A DNA stretch of 64,000 bases from Tenrec ecaudatus (GCF_050624435.1 NW_027459200.1:29144-93143), one strand, 5' to 3'. Shown: positions 46,441 to 59,829, counted from the stretch's first letter. Notes: generated by a model not told the origin, from the letters alone. Made by a program: numbers and translations.

Positions 46441-48782
46441 GTTTTGTTTTCTTCAAATAGTGAGGACACTTAAGAGATGATCACATTCTAATAGAGAGTA
46501 AGTGAAGTGTAGCAATGAATACAGAAAACAGAAATGACAATTAATTAATTTCAAAATATAATGAAAGTAGTATATGAAGCCATAAGGTTCAGGAAAATCT
46601 TCCAAGTTTAAAAGGCAAAATGAAAATTATTTATGATTCCACTAAGTAGTATCATAAAGAGCAAACTTGCCATTATCCAAAACAGTTGACTAGACTAGAA
46701 CTCAGATTAGGAGCACCAGGAGGAAACATGTGTTTAATATCTGTTAGGGAGAGTCCAGACTGCATCACTGATATGTTGTTTTGTATATGTATCGTCCATT
46801 TTGACTACAGGTCACCCTTTGTAGAGACTGGAACTGCCCCCATAGGGATCTCTAAACTGTAATCTTTTTGGACACAGATTGTGAGTTTAATTGTGCAAGG
46901 GGCCAGCTGGTGGGTGGTACCTGCTCACCTTTCAAATAGCATCCACGATCGTGAACTTTGTGGCACCAGGGATTGCTACATCATCACTTACAAATATGTA
47001 GAGAAACACAGTTTACAACAACTATTAATTGACATGTATAATATTTAACTGTAAGCAAGGGTTTTTCCATCTCAATCCTATCCTCCACCTAATCTGGGCT
47101 GAGAACAGTAACCTCTATCAACAGTTTCTGAGCTACGAGCCGGAATAAAGGGAGAACATGCTTTCTGTGACGTTCATAAAGATGACTTCATTATTTTCAT
47201 TCCTCTTTTTATTTAGTACTGTTACACCTGTCTTACATTCCTATTCATGCTTATGCAAAATGAACCACATAGTAGATTTCAACAGATGAAAATGTTTTTC
47301 TCTATTATACTATTATTTATGAAAGTGCTTATTAAGAGAACATGTGTTCACAATCTATTTAAAAAAGAGTTGTTGGTCCTAGTTTGAAGACAAAAAAGAA
47401 ATTACCTACCTTTGCCATGTTCACACTCACAATCCAACATTCATTATAAAATACATAATCAATAGAAAATGTAGACAAGAGCCTTGAATGACTTCAGGGT
47501 ATGTAATAAAATTCCCAGAAAAGGATAGAGGCATCGGTCTTAAACAGAATTGGAAGTTGTCTCACATCTGAACGTCAGTAGTTTGAGAAATACCCAACTC
47601 ACCATTATCAATAGGAGAAATATATCCCAAACATCGATAGGTATGGTAAGAGGGAAAATAAAATAAAAATCTAGGTTTTCTATATAAGAATCTATCAAGA
47701 GTGTACCAGGCCTAAGAATGGCCTGCCATTTTGTCAAACTACAGTGGACACAAAAGGCCACGGAACCCATCGCCTAAATTATGCAGAGATATCAAGCCAA
47801 AAGAGGAGCCCCCACTTAAAATGAGGAGCACAAGAAATAGTCTGTCATCTCTAAAGGAGAATTTTCCAATTAGAACACCGAAATGGCAATGGTGAACCTT
47901 CCTTGAAATGCACAATGGTTAATATATTTCTGCCCAACATACTCACCCTTCTCTTTCCCTCAGGATCATAAAGCAATCTTCCAAAAGTTGTGAAAAAAAA
48001 AGAAATCTGGTTATTTTTAATTAAATTTCTCAGTGAACTATTTGAAATCCAATTATCCTCTTTTCATAGATTGAAAGTTCTTCTCTCTTCCCTGGCATCC
48101 TCAGAATGGTATGATTCACCTTTAAAATAGAGTGCCAAGAAGTCATTTCTTGACAATATTTGAAAAAAGATTAAGATTTCCTTTTCTATCATTTTTCAGC
48201 CAGTAATTAATACAGTAATTCCTCCTGTCATCATTTAAATCCAAGGAATATATAGAGATAATAGTGTATAAGTTTATTAGCTCCAAAAATATATTGACTT
48301 AATTCTGGAAAATTATATGCTACCACTGAAAATGTTCTCTGACGGAAATCAATTTAATAATAAGGAAAAGCCACCATTCCTGGCAGGTATAGGGCAGCTA
48401 TGGGAGGGTCTCAATGAATGACAGCTAATATCATTCCAGATTTCTGAACAATGCCAAGTATAAGAATTTAAAAATAATTACCAAGCAATCCTATTTAATA
48501 AGTAGCCTACTTATATCAGAGTATAAACTACTGTTCACTTTGCATGAGGCAAGGTAAATAATTTCTAACAAAAGCTGCCTCTGCAATTATTATATTAGAA
48601 ATAATTAATATGAAAAAATATAAATAGGTCCTAGTAAGTGGCAAAATATTTCCAAGACAAAGTTTTATAACAAAAATAAGGGAGGGTGGGCACATTTAAT
48701 ATAAATACTGAACATATTGTGATGGAATTCTAATAATGCTGGCTTTTGAGAATAACATACTTTATTGAATGAGACTTTTTTT
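46441..48782. other. No gene recognised
   Basis: AT-rich sequence, no supported gene or identified repeat. Confidence 0.5.
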
Positions 48783-50112
48783 GAAAATTTGGGGTCAATT
48801 CTTCAGTTACTTAAACTGTTCTACTTGAAGACTAAAAACATGTGGTTGGATATACAAAATAGTTATCAACACAGGTAATTTTAAAGAGCAAAACATGCAT
48901 CAAATGAAATTCTGAAGTTACATTCTCACTTCAGGATCGTGTGCCATATGCACCTTTTTCCAACTTTGGCTTAAAATATCTACAAGACTGTGGTCTTCGA
49001 GGCCTTGCTCCATCTGCCAGTTCTTTCTGATCCTCAGGAGACAGTAGATGATACCGCATTCCATTCATCACCATCTTAAGGCACTCAGGATTGTCTTGAA
49101 TGAGGGATTCAAATGGGATGGTTTTACATAAGAAATTTTTTTGAGATAAGAGGAAATCTGATGTTAGCAAGGACATCCACCATAAAAGGCTGGCGATTCG
49201 GCGCATCATATCTCAGCCACCTGACGGTAGCATCATAAACCTCCTCCTCTGCGCTCACGGTCAGGGAGTCCTGGTTGAGCAGACTTGTTACTAGCTCAGC
49301 ATCAAGGTGGAGAAACTCCTCAGTTTTGGAAACGTCAGGGAAATTATGGTCAATAAAGGCATCTGCAGTGGCTTTCAACTCAGGACAGTCTAGACGCTCT
49401 GCTAGAATGCTTAGACCGAGACAGTTTGAAGCATCCACTTGCTCTTTCAAAAAATCAACACACATGTTCTTCACAGGTTCCATCTGGTACTGGTTTGCGG
49501 CATCCAACAGAGACTGCACATTGTTGGTATTCACAGAAACCCTTGCAGTGTAAGAAAATTCCACCAGGTGTTCAATAACGTCAGGGTCTGCGTCTTTGAG
49601 TTCTACTTCAGAGGATTTTGATTCGAGCATGCCAGTTGTGAACATGACATTAAAAACTGGGCTGGCTGCAGCCAAGACCACACGATGAGCAGGGATCTCT
49701 CTTTCCTGGACCACGAGAATCACATCGCAAAAAGTTCTCTGCTTTCGCATGCCATTCATGACTGCCATGGAGCCCACCAGAAATTTCGCTTCTTCCCAAG
49801 TGTCAGGTTTCTTCTTGGTCTTTCTCTTGCTGCTCTGTGACACCCTGGAGCCTGACATCCTCCCTGAGCTCGACTCTTGTCTGAGGTTCTCCGGGCTTGG
49901 TGCAGATTGTGGACTGCAGACTGCGTTCCGGCAGGGGTCCCTTCTGTGTGGGCCGAATGCTGAGGGCAGGCTGACTATGGAGGCGGCGGCGGCTCACCCT
50001 CTGCGGAAACACCAGGCTGGGCTGTGTGGTTCCGGCAGCAGCTCCAGGGCAAGCTAGGCTGCGTCAGGGACAGAGCTGTAGCAAGGTGGTGGATGAGCCT
50101 AGGATTCCGAAA
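48783..50112 (-). pseudogene. KLHL7: KLHL7 processed retrocopy lacking the Kelch domain
   Basis: KLHL7 is a BTB-BACK-Kelch adaptor of the Cullin-3 ubiquitin ligase. The minus strand has a GC-rich 5'UTR and then, from an ATG at 49858, an open frame of 244 codons. It covers the BTB domain (CDVILVVQEREIPAHRVVLA, ELKDADPDVIEHLVEFSYTA) and most of BACK (NCLGLSILAERLDC, DAFIDHNFPDVSK, VRWLRYDAPNRQPFMVDVLA). A frameshift near 49135 moves the coding into the frame ending at 48931 (ECLKMVMNGMRYHLLSPED, PQSCRYFKPK). The residues that normally join RPRR to PQSC are absent, as if an exon segment had been skipped. After FKPK the sequence departs from KLHL7 and stops. No introns remain. It probably derives from an alternative short transcript. 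Imperfect 11-mers (AAAAAATGTCT, AAAAAAAGTCT) may be the TSD; end points are approximate. Confidence 0.85.
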
Positions 50113-51298
50113 ACAAGACATTTTTTGGTAGGGAAGAAAAAAAGGCTAACAAAGAGAGAAAAATAAAAATTCTTCTATCCATAAAAAAAAGATGACTTGG
50201 ACACATACCAGAGGGACTCCGTAGAACCCAGTCAAGGAGAGTTGCTTAGAGGGAAATTCACCACTGCTGGAACATAGGAGGAACATCACAAAGGTAAGTA
50301 GCCACAGACCCATGGGGTTTTGAGGGCTTTGGGCACAGCTCAGTGGAAGCCTGCTGGGGCGTGACCTTGGCCCCGCCACTCTATCTGCTGGAGCAGGGAC
50401 CATCTGGAGCCTGTAGTGGGGATTGGTCTCAACACAGCCACAGTATGCTTTCACCTGCCTCAGGGCTTGGACAGGACCCGTGCAGCTCCACCTGTAGGGA
50501 TCAGGGTTCAGCTACACTGTTGCTTCTGCTTACATCTCTGCTCTCTGTTCCTCCACAGCCCTAGAAGGCTGTTCAGGGGCTTTTTCACAGCACAGCCACA
50601 GCTTGCCACTTCTGCGTCTGGGCAGGGACTAAACCCATACCCTGGCAGCTCCACTGGCAGGGATCAGGGTTCAGCTACATTGTTGCTTTTGTTTATATCT
50701 CTGTCTCTGTCCCCCATGGTCTTTGAGGGCTGCAGAGGGACTAAAGCCTTGCAGCTCCATGGGTGGGGAGTGGGACTCAGCTGCATAGTTGCTTTTGTTT
50801 CCCTCTCTTCCTTATATTCCCTGCACAGTCGAAACAGTCTTACTTTTAATTTTTTTCCCTCCTCTTTGTCTCTTTCTTGTTCTCTCACACTCCACTGCTG
50901 ACCTCCAGAACACTCCCTTTGGCCTAGGGCATTTAAGACTGTACCACACCCAGCTAGGTGAGCTCCAACCTGTGTAGCTTGCCCGAGGCTAGGGAAAGGT
51001 CCTCTTTCCTTCCATGGGAAACTGCCCAACTTATCACTGGGGAATTCCTGCCTGTGGCCTGTGTACCTGGGGGCATAAGGCAGCTCAACCAACACTCATT
51101 AACATTCCAAGCTGTTGCAAGAACCTCTGCTCACCAGAGAAGGCAACCCACCAGCCTTCTGGGACTCTCTCATGATAGGGAAATGACAGGAGGATAAAGT
51201 GGTAGGTTAATTCCATAGTGAAATAAGCTATAGGCAGTTCGAAGAAACACTCCTACAAGTCTCCCAAAGAGAGCCAGTGCCCTCCGACTCCCTGGAAA

Positions 51299-52271
51299 AT
51301 GGTATCTGGCTCCTCTAAAACAACACAATGCAAACAGCCATCAGCCCCAAAGACCTCAACATAAAAATGTGAGAAACAAAGGAAAATGGCAGAAGATGTC
51401 CTAAACATAATGACATGCATAGAAGAAGCAGACATGGCGCTGCCACAGAAAGAAATTTTCAGAATGCTACTTGGAGTCATATAGGATATGAGGGAAACAA
51501 TACAGAAAATGGATAAAATGATGGAAGAGGTAAAAGTCATAAACCAAAGGGAAATACAGGAGTTTAGGGAGGAGACAACAGAAACCAGTAGCAGCCTCTT
51601 GGACTTTGAGAAGCGATGGAGGAATCAGAGATCCGCATCAATGACTTGGAGGACAGCCAAGAAGACTTTAACAAACACAGACAAAAATCTAATAAGATCA
51701 TCAGAGAAGCTGAAGAAAACTTAAGAGTTATGTCTGATGCTATGAAGCGGAACAATATTAGAATTATTGTGTTACCAGAGGAAGACACAACAAAGAAGTC
51801 ATCTGAAACAATAGTGAGATAATTCTTGGAGGAAAGCTTCCCCAGCATAATGAGTGAAAACCAGGCAACCACTCTGGAGGCGGAAATAGCACCAGCTAGA
51901 CTAGATCCCAAAAAAGAAGTCACCAAGGCACATAACAGGTAAATTATCCAACTTTGAGGAAAAGGAGAAAATCAGAAAGGGGAGCAGCTAGGGAAAAAGA
52001 AGCAATCACATATAAATGTTCTCAAATAAGAATATGCTCAGACCTATCAGCAGAAACTATGAAGAAAAGGAGTGAGTGGAGTAAGATATTCCAAAAATTG
52101 AAGGAAAATAATGCAAACCCAAGAATACTCTACCCAGCCAAATTATCGATCAAGATAGATGGAGAAGTTAGAGTCTTCCCACACAAGGAAAAACTCAAAG
52201 AATACGTTAGAAGAAACCCAGCCCTACAAAAGATCCTTGCCGACGCAGTATGGGCAAAAGAGCAACACTGA
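51299..52271 (+). pseudogene. L1 ORF1, frame-broken
   Basis: The start ATG at 51299 aligns with that of the 8.3-10.4 kb L1 (a GSSKTTQCKQPSAP-type N-terminus). An in-frame TAG occurs near 51483, and frame changes follow through the coiled coil (51488-51724) and the RRM-like region (51616-51822). The C-terminal domain is readable at 51954-52271 (SAETMKKRSEW, NPRILYPAKLSIKIDGEV, TLKYVRRNP-like) and ends at TGA. ORF1 protein would bind L1 RNA; this copy cannot make it whole. The C-terminal part present here is exactly what the minus-strand L1 lacks. Confidence 0.88.
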
Positions 52272-52452
52272 AAAAGCATATATAAGAGACCAACACCTAG
52301 AACAACCTCACCCAGAGGGCAACAAAGAGAAAACAGACTTCAAGATAACATTGGCTTAAGGATGGAAAGAAGTCAAGAATGATACTCACACACATGCACA
52401 ACACACTAATGAGAAAGGAACGTGTGAAAACTCCCAACACAAAAGGTATAAG

Positions 52453-55400
52453 ATGACATCACAGAATCCGCAGATGGAGATAATAAACCTGAATATCAAT
52501 GGACTGAACTCAGGCATTAAAAGACTGAGACTACCAGAATGGTTTCGAAAACACAACCCATCTATCTGCTGCCCACAGGAGACACATCTCAAAGCTACAG
52601 ACAAAAATCGCCTGAGAATCAAAGGCTGGAGAAGTCCTACAAAGCAATCAGCAATACAGAAAAAGCAGGGTTGCAATTCTAATCTCGGATGAAATTGATC
52701 TCCAAGTGCCAACCAAAAAAGAGATAAGGAGGGACACTATATAATGCTCAAGGGAATGGTAGGCAAAGAACCACTAAGCATTGTAAACATATATTCCCCG
52801 AATGAGAGACCCGCTGAATACGTCAACCAAACACTACGAAAAATTAAAAATGAAATTACAGACTTGACGATTATAGTGGGTGACTTCACCACACCACTCC
52901 CTGAGAAAGATAGATCACAGAGAAAGAAACTCAACAAGGAAGCTAGAGAGCTAAACTCCACAACTAGAAAATTTGACCTGATAGATATTTACAGAGCTTT
53001 TCATCCAAAAACAAAACAAAAAAATTCATGTTATTTTCAAGTTCTTATGGCACATATTCGAAGATAAACCACATGCTGGGGCATAAGGCAAATCTACATA
53101 AATTTAAGCACATTGAAATAATACATATCTCTCGCTCTGACCACTGTGTCATAAGGCTGGAAATCAACAAAAGGAAGACAAAGAAACAAGAGCAAACAAT
53201 TGGAGGATGAATAACTCTCTACTGCAAATGGAGTGTGTACTGGCGCAAATTTGAGATGAAATTGGGAAATTTCAAGAAACCAACGAGAATGAGCACATTA
53301 AGTTCCAAAAGTTATGGGACACAGCAAAGGCAGTCATCAGAGGAAGTTTCATAGCAATACATGCACATCTGAGAAAGGAAGAGAGACTCAGGACTGATAT
53401 GCTGGCACAAAATTTACGACTAGAGCAGAGTCAGCAGGACAATCCTACTAATAGAAAAAGAAAAGAAATTATAAAAATCAGGGCTGAGATTCAGGAGAGG
53501 GAAAATAAGAAAACTATACAAAATAAACTATAGAAAAAACGAACCCCAATCCTACACAAAATCTTCCAGAGCATATAAAAAGATGGCAAACTCCCAAATT
53601 CCTCCTATGAAGCTAGTATAAGTCTGATACCAAAACCGGGCAAGAATCCCACAAGAATCGAGAACTACAGATCAATATCCCTAATGAACATTGATGCAAA
53701 AATCCTTAACAAAATACTAGGCAACAGACTACAAAAGAATATAAAACAAACATTTCACCATGACGAAGTTGGATTCATTTTCAGGGATGCAGGGATGGTT
53801 CAACATACGAAAGACCATTAGTATTATTCATCACATTGACATGAAAAATTATAAGAATCACATGATAATATCCATAGATGCAGAAAAAGCATTCGACAAC
53901 ATCCAACACCAATTCCTGTTTAAGACACTAGCGAAGATAGAAATGGAAGGAAAGTTCCTGAAGACAATACAAGCTATATATGAAAAACCAACAGACAACC
54001 TGGTAGTCAATGGAGAAGACTAACACATTCCCACTGAAAAGGGGGACCAGGCAAGAATGTCCTTGTCCCCACTCTTATTTAATATTGTGCTGGAGGTATT
54101 AGCTAACAGCATAAGGCAAAGAAGAGACATCAAAGATATTCGTCTGGGGAAGGAAGAGGTGAAACTATCGTTATTTGCAGATGATATGATTTTATATATG
54201 GAAAATCCCAAAAGTTCCACAAGGGGAGTACTAGAAGCAATAGAGGAGTTTGGCAAAGTGGCAGGATACAAGATCAACAAAAGTCCATCACATCAGATAA
54301 GGCCACAGAAGGGGAGATAAAAAAAGGTGTTACCTTTCACAATAGCCAAATACAAATTGAAATATCTAGGGATATACCTGACTTAAAAAACAAAAGATCT
54401 ATATGGGGAAAACTACAGAACACTATTGCAAGAAAACAATAGTGACCTCAACAAATGGAAGTGTATGCCATGCTCATGAATTAGAAGACTCAATATAGTC
54501 AAGATACCAGTTCTGCCAATGGCACTATATAAGTTTAATGCAATCCCGATACAATTACCCTCATCTTTCCTCACAGAAGTGGAAAACTAATGATGAACTT
54601 CATATGGAGAGGGAAGAAACCTAGAATTAGCAGAGAACTCCTCAAAAAAAGGGCTTGATTTACCTGACTTCAGCATATACTATACAGCCACAGTTGTCAA
54701 AACCACATGGTATAGGTACAATGACAGATACTCAGACCAATGGAAAAGAACTGAAAACCCAGAAATAAAATCATCAGCATACAGGCAACTGATCTTTGAT
54801 AAGGGTCACACACATATCAAATGGGAAGCAGATTCCCTCTTTAAAAAGTGGTGCTGGCAGAGGAGGCACAAATTGAAAAATGGGATATACTGAAAATAAA
54901 ACACTTGTGTACATCTAAAGAATTCACCAAGAGAGTGATAAGAGAGTCCACAGACTGGGAAAACATCGTTAGCAATGACACATCAGACAAAGGTCTTATT
55001 ACTAAAATTTACAATACGCTGCTAGATTCCAAAAAGAAAAAAAACCAATAGCCCACTTGAAAGATGGGCAAAGGACTTGAACAGAAATTTTACAGGGACA
55101 GAAATTCGAATGGCCAACAAACATATGAGAAAAAGTTCCCGATCTTTAGCCATAAGAGAAATGCAAATTAAAATAACAATGAGGTACTACCTGACACCCT
55201 CAATGGTAGCCCAATTCAAAAAACCAGAAAGCAACAAGTGTTGGAGGGGCTGTGGGGAGACAGGAACTCTCATCCACTGCTGTTGCACTTGTAAGTACGT
55301 ACAGCCACTATGGAAATTAATCTGGCGATACCTAAAACAGATGGAAATAGAGTTACCATATGACCCAGCAATCCCCCTACTGGGCATATACCCAGAAGAG

Positions 55401-55674
55401 GCAAGAAACAAACCAAGACCAGACATCTGTGCTCCAATGTTCATTGCGGTACAGTTCACAATTGCAAGGACTTGGAAGCAACCCAAATTTCCATCAACTG
55501 ACGAGTGGATTAAAAAAACTGTGGTATATACATACAATGGAGTACTACGTATCGCTAAAAAGCAGTGATGAACGTATGAGGCACATAGCGGCATGGGAAG
55601 AACTGGAGGAAATCATGATAAGCGAAGTAAGTCAGGCACAAAAGGACAAGTACAACATGAGCCCGCTGAGGTAA
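52453..55674 (+). pseudogene. L1 ORF2 (endonuclease/reverse transcriptase), deleted and frame-broken
   Basis: The ATG at 52453 opens the endonuclease (IINLNINGLN, ICCPQETHLKATDKNRLRIK, IVGDFTTPL, SDHCVIRLEIN to 53210). At about 53525 the sequence jumps from the linker (KKTIQNK) to the RT region just before [16 protein letters not shown]. Several hundred bp present in other L1 elements are therefore missing. The RT continues with [30 protein letters not shown] and the catalytic [13 protein letters not shown] near 54170-54210. The C-terminal Cys-rich region ([20 protein letters not shown], 55225-55290) and the family end at MSPLR, 55674, are present. Multiple stops and shifts show that it is dead. 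Total length is about 3.2 kb against nearly 3.8 kb for intact ORF2. Confidence 0.9.
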
Positions 55675-57608
55675 GAATTTAAAAATTTTTTTAAAAACCA
55701 AAGTGGCATAGGGGGAAAAGCTACTGTATACAAACATTTGTGGGGTGAAGACGGTGTAGTATGGCAGAGACCAGACCAAAACCAGGGATGCACATGGTAG
55801 ACAATGGTGGAGGAGGGGGGGAAAGGAAAACAAAAGGAAGAAAAGAGTAGTGGGGGCATGGGGCACTAATCCACCCAAGGGAGGGTATTGTTTATATCTC
55901 CACAGGGAAAGTGGGACCAGACTTCAACCCAGTGCCGCAAGGTGTGAATGCAATATCCGGCGTGGTGTAGGGAACCAGTGGAGAGGTCTGGGAGGCTGGC
56001 CCCAGCACCATAAATTAAGTGGATTCCTGCCCCTCCCCCCAAAATAATTTGTTCCAAAGGATGACATTGACTCTGCAGCTCCGGGAGATGAACATATCTT
56101 ATCAGAGCACACGGGAGTAGATGAAGGGGCAGGAGGAGAGAGTGCAACACAGCCTGGCCCACAAGGCCGTGAGGATGATGTTCCTGAGTAGAGCAGCCAG
56201 TCCATAGAGAGAACAACATGGCTGGCCCCACTATGAGAAATGATGCCCCTCATTGGCTAAGGGCTATACAGGGGACTGTACCGGAGACACAGTGTGGGAA
56301 TTGCACCTGACCTGATCCCACCACACTGAGGCAAAGCACTGGGGGAGTGCAGCAGAACAGCAAGGGAATGGAGTGTCAAGGTCCACAGGGAATGCTGAAA
56401 GTGGACTTTGGGGCCAGGGCGTGGTGCCCTAACAGTCTAGACTGGAAAACGCTCCTAAGGGCCAGCAAATGATCCCTGAACTAACTACAAGCTTTGCTCT
56501 TGGGAAGTGTTTTGTTTTGTTCTTTGTCAGTGGTTTGTTGTTGTTTTGTTGTCAGGTTGTATACTGTTGCTTTGTTTTCCTCAGTCTTGTTTTCGTGCAT
56601 GTTAGTGTCTCCACAGGTCTGTCTGAATAGGACAGGCTGGATGAACTATCTGGAGGAAAAACAATGGGACCAACAGTTCTGGGAGGACTTGAGGTGGTGG
56701 GTAGGGTGGGTAAGGAAGTGGTGTTCACAAACACAGGGACAAGGGAACAACATGGGACCCCAAATGGTAGAGAAAGGGGAGTGGCAGGTCTGGTGGTGAA
56801 TGATCAAGGGTAAGGTTGCTTAGAGAAGAGGTATACTCTAGCCCAGGTGGCGACGAAGCATGGTAGTAGGGCAGGAGGAAAGTCAAGGGAGATGGAAGAA
56901 AGAGCTAGGAGTCAAAGGGCATTTATGAAGGTCTAGACAAAGACATGTACATGCAAATATATATAGGAGGATGGGAAAGTAGATCGATGTGTCTATATTT
57001 ATAGGTTAAGTATTAAGGTGGCGGAAGGACCTTGGGCCTCTACTCAAACACTCCCTCAATGCATGAATACTTTCTTCAATTAAATTGGAACTCTATGATG
57101 CTCACTCTCCCGACACAACTGCTGGAGCCAAAGTGGGTGAACAAGGAAATGTGGTAAAGAAAGCTGATGGTGCCCGACTATCAAAAGAGATAGTGACTGG
57201 GGTCTTAAAGGCTTGAAGATAAACAAGCGGCCATCTAGCTCAGAAGCAACAAAGTCCACATGGAAGAACACACCAGCCTGTGTGATCGAGTGGTCCCAAA
57301 GGGATCAGTTATCAGGCATCAAAGAACAAAAAAATCCTATCATTGGCTGCACGCCTCCATGATAGGATCGCTGAAGACAAATGGGTGCATAAGCAAATGT
57401 GGTGAAGAAAGCTGATGGTGCCCGGGTATCAAAAGAGATAGTGACTAGGGTCTTAAAGGCTTGAAGGTGAACAAGCGGGCATCTAGCTCAGAAGCAAAAA
57501 AGCCCACATGGAAGAAGCACACCGGCCAGTGTGATCATGAGGTGCCAAAGGGACCAGGTATAAGGCATCATGCAAAAAAAAAAAGATATATGTGTGTATA
57601 TGTATATA

Positions 57609-57616
<8 letters not shown>

Positions 57617-57692
<76 letters not shown>
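57617..57692. repeat. (TA)38 microsatellite inside the L1 3'UTR
   Basis: Thirty-eight uninterrupted TA units, preceded by a TG/TA-rich stretch from 57592. The 317-codon frame that spans it on the minus strand is an artefact. Confidence 0.97.
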
Positions 57693-57695
<3 letters not shown>

Positions 57696-58471
57696 CATAT
57701 TGAATGAAGGGGGAAGTGCAGAGTGGACACCCAAGGCCCAAGTTCGGCCAATGGAGATCCCCTCACAGAGGGGTTCAGGAGAGGAGATGGGTCAATGAGG
57801 GTGCGAGGTAGTACCGATGAAGAACACAGCTTTCCCCCGGGTCCTGGATGCTTCCTCCCCCCAACTACCATGATCCGAATTCTACCTTGCAGGGCTGGAT
57901 AGGGCAGAGGTTGTACACTGGTGCATATGGGGGCTGGAGGCACAGGGAATCCAGGGTGTATGATACCTTCAGGACCAGGGGTGTGAGGGGCGATGCTGGC
58001 AGAGCGGAGGGCGAGTGGGTTGGAAAGGGGGAACTGATTACAGGGGTCCACGTGTGACCTCATCACTGGGAAAGGAATGGAAGAGAAGTGGGGGGAGGGA
58101 GACTCCGGATAGGGCAAGATATAACAAAATAACGATGTATAAATTACCAAGGGCACATTGGGAGGGGGGAGCGGGGAGGGCGGGGGAAACAAAAAAAAAA
58201 GAGGACCTGATGCAAAGGGCTTAAGTGGAGAGTGAATGCTTTGAGAATGATTGGGCCGGGGAATGTATGGATGTGCTTTATACAATTGATGTGTGTATAT
58301 GTATGGATTGTGATAAGAGTTGTGTGAGTCCATAATAAAATGTAAAAAAAAAAAAAAGAATGATGAGGGCAACAAATGTATAAGGGTGCTTTGCTCAATT
58401 GATGTATGTATGGATTGTGATAAGAGATGTATGATCCCCAATCAAAATATTTATTAATTAAAAGAAAAAAA

Positions 58472-59738
58472 AGTGTTGCTGGAAAAATGTGGATATTTAC
58501 CTGCAAAAAATGAAGCAAGACACTTATCTCACTCCATGCACAAGACAGGAACTCTCATCCACTGCTGGTGGACTTTTAAGTATGTACAACCACTATGGAA
58601 ATTGATCTGGTGATATGGAGAACAGATGGAAATAGAGTTACCATACGACCTAGCAATCCCCCTTCTGGACATATACACAGAAGAGGCAAGGAACAGACCA
58701 AGGCCAGACATCTGTCCTCCAACGTTCATTGTGGCACAGTTCACAATTGCAAGGACTTGGAAGCAACCCAAATTTCCATCAACTGATGATTGGATAAAAA
58801 ATCTGTGGTATATACATGTAATGGAGAACTACACATTGCTAAAAAGCAGTGATTAACGTATGAAGCACATAACGGCATGGGAAGAAGTGGAGGAAAGCAT
58901 GCTAAGTGAAGTAAGTCAGGCACAAAAGGACAAATACAACATGAGCCCACTGAGGTAAGCATTAAATAGAAAAACGAAAAAGGGGCATAGTGAGAAAGCT
59001 ATTGTATACAAACCTTCTTGGGTTGAGGACTGTGTAATATGGCAGGGACCAGATGAAATCCGGGGATGCACATGGTAGACAACAGGGGAAGAATTGGGAA
59101 AAGGAAAAAATAAAGGATGAAAATAAGGAAGAGATGGTGGAGGGGTATGGGGCGTTGACCCGTCCAAGAGGAGGGTATTGTTTGTGTGTCCACAGGGAGA
59201 GAGGGACCTGATTCGACCCAGTGCCCCAAAGTGTGGGTGTGACACTGTGTTATGGAGTGGCGAGACAGTGGAGAGGTCTGGGGGGCTGGTCCCGGTACCA
59301 AATACTGGATGGATGCCTGCCCCTCCACCCAGAAGAATTTATGTCAAGCAACAGCATTGAGTCTGCAGCTCTGGGAGAGGGACATATCTTGTAGGCGCAC
59401 ACAGGGCCAGATGAAGGGGGAGTGGGAGAGAGTGGAGCATATCCTGGCCCACCAGGCCCTGAGGACGATGACCCCAATTAGAGCAGTCAGTCCACAGAGA
59501 GGGCCACATGGCCCATGGGGTCAGCACCAGAGACACAGTGTGGGAATTGCGCCCGATCTGAACCCACCACACCAAGGCAAAGCACTGAGGGCTTGAAGCG
59601 GGCAGCAAGGGAATGGAGTGGCAAGGTCCCCAGGGAATGCTGAAGCTGGACTTTGAAGTCATTGTGTGGTGCCCCAACAGACTGGACTGGAAAACACTCC
59701 GAAAGGCCAAGAAACGATCCATGAACTAATTAGAAAAA
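58472..59738 (+). mobile_element. L1 ORF2 C-terminus and 3'UTR fragment with internal deletion
   Basis: It starts in ORF2 ('gtgttgctggaaaaatgtgg', matching 54846) and jumps at about 58543 to the C-terminal Cys-rich region ('caggaactctcatccactgc', matching 55262). It then follows ORF2 end and 3'UTR up to the equivalent of 56480. Its 3'UTR is cut off without a tail. It abuts the dimeric tail of the previous L1. Confidence 0.88.
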
Positions 59739-59829
59739 TGATGATTTTATGCATAAATGATTCTAAATATATCATAAGTACTATAGTTGATAAACTCAAA
59801 AATGTTTTCGGCTACATTTCAGCACATAT

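Larger units (their letters stand above)
50188..58471 (+). mobile_element. Nearly full-length L1 (8.3 kb), inactive
   Basis: 5'UTR from 50188 ('cataccagagggactccg'), ORF1 51299-52271, spacer, ORF2 52453-55674 with an internal deletion, then a 2.7-kb 3'UTR ending in two tandem L1 termini (58260-58345 and 58360-58450) with A-rich tails. The 3'UTR holds a tandemly duplicated block (57147-57394 and onward) and a (TA)38 tract. Stops and frameshifts disable both ORFs. It has the same 5'UTR type as the 8.3-10.4 kb element. Confidence 0.93.

Noticed and set aside
48770-48795. Candidate 3' target duplication of the KLHL7 retrocopy
   Set aside because: The 11-mer match is imperfect and mostly A residues, so it was used only for approximate borders and not as proof.
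57488-58441. 317-codon minus-strand frame, longest in the window
   Set aside because: It is antisense to the L1 3'UTR and its middle is the (TA)38 tract read as Tyr-Ile repeats. No protein character.
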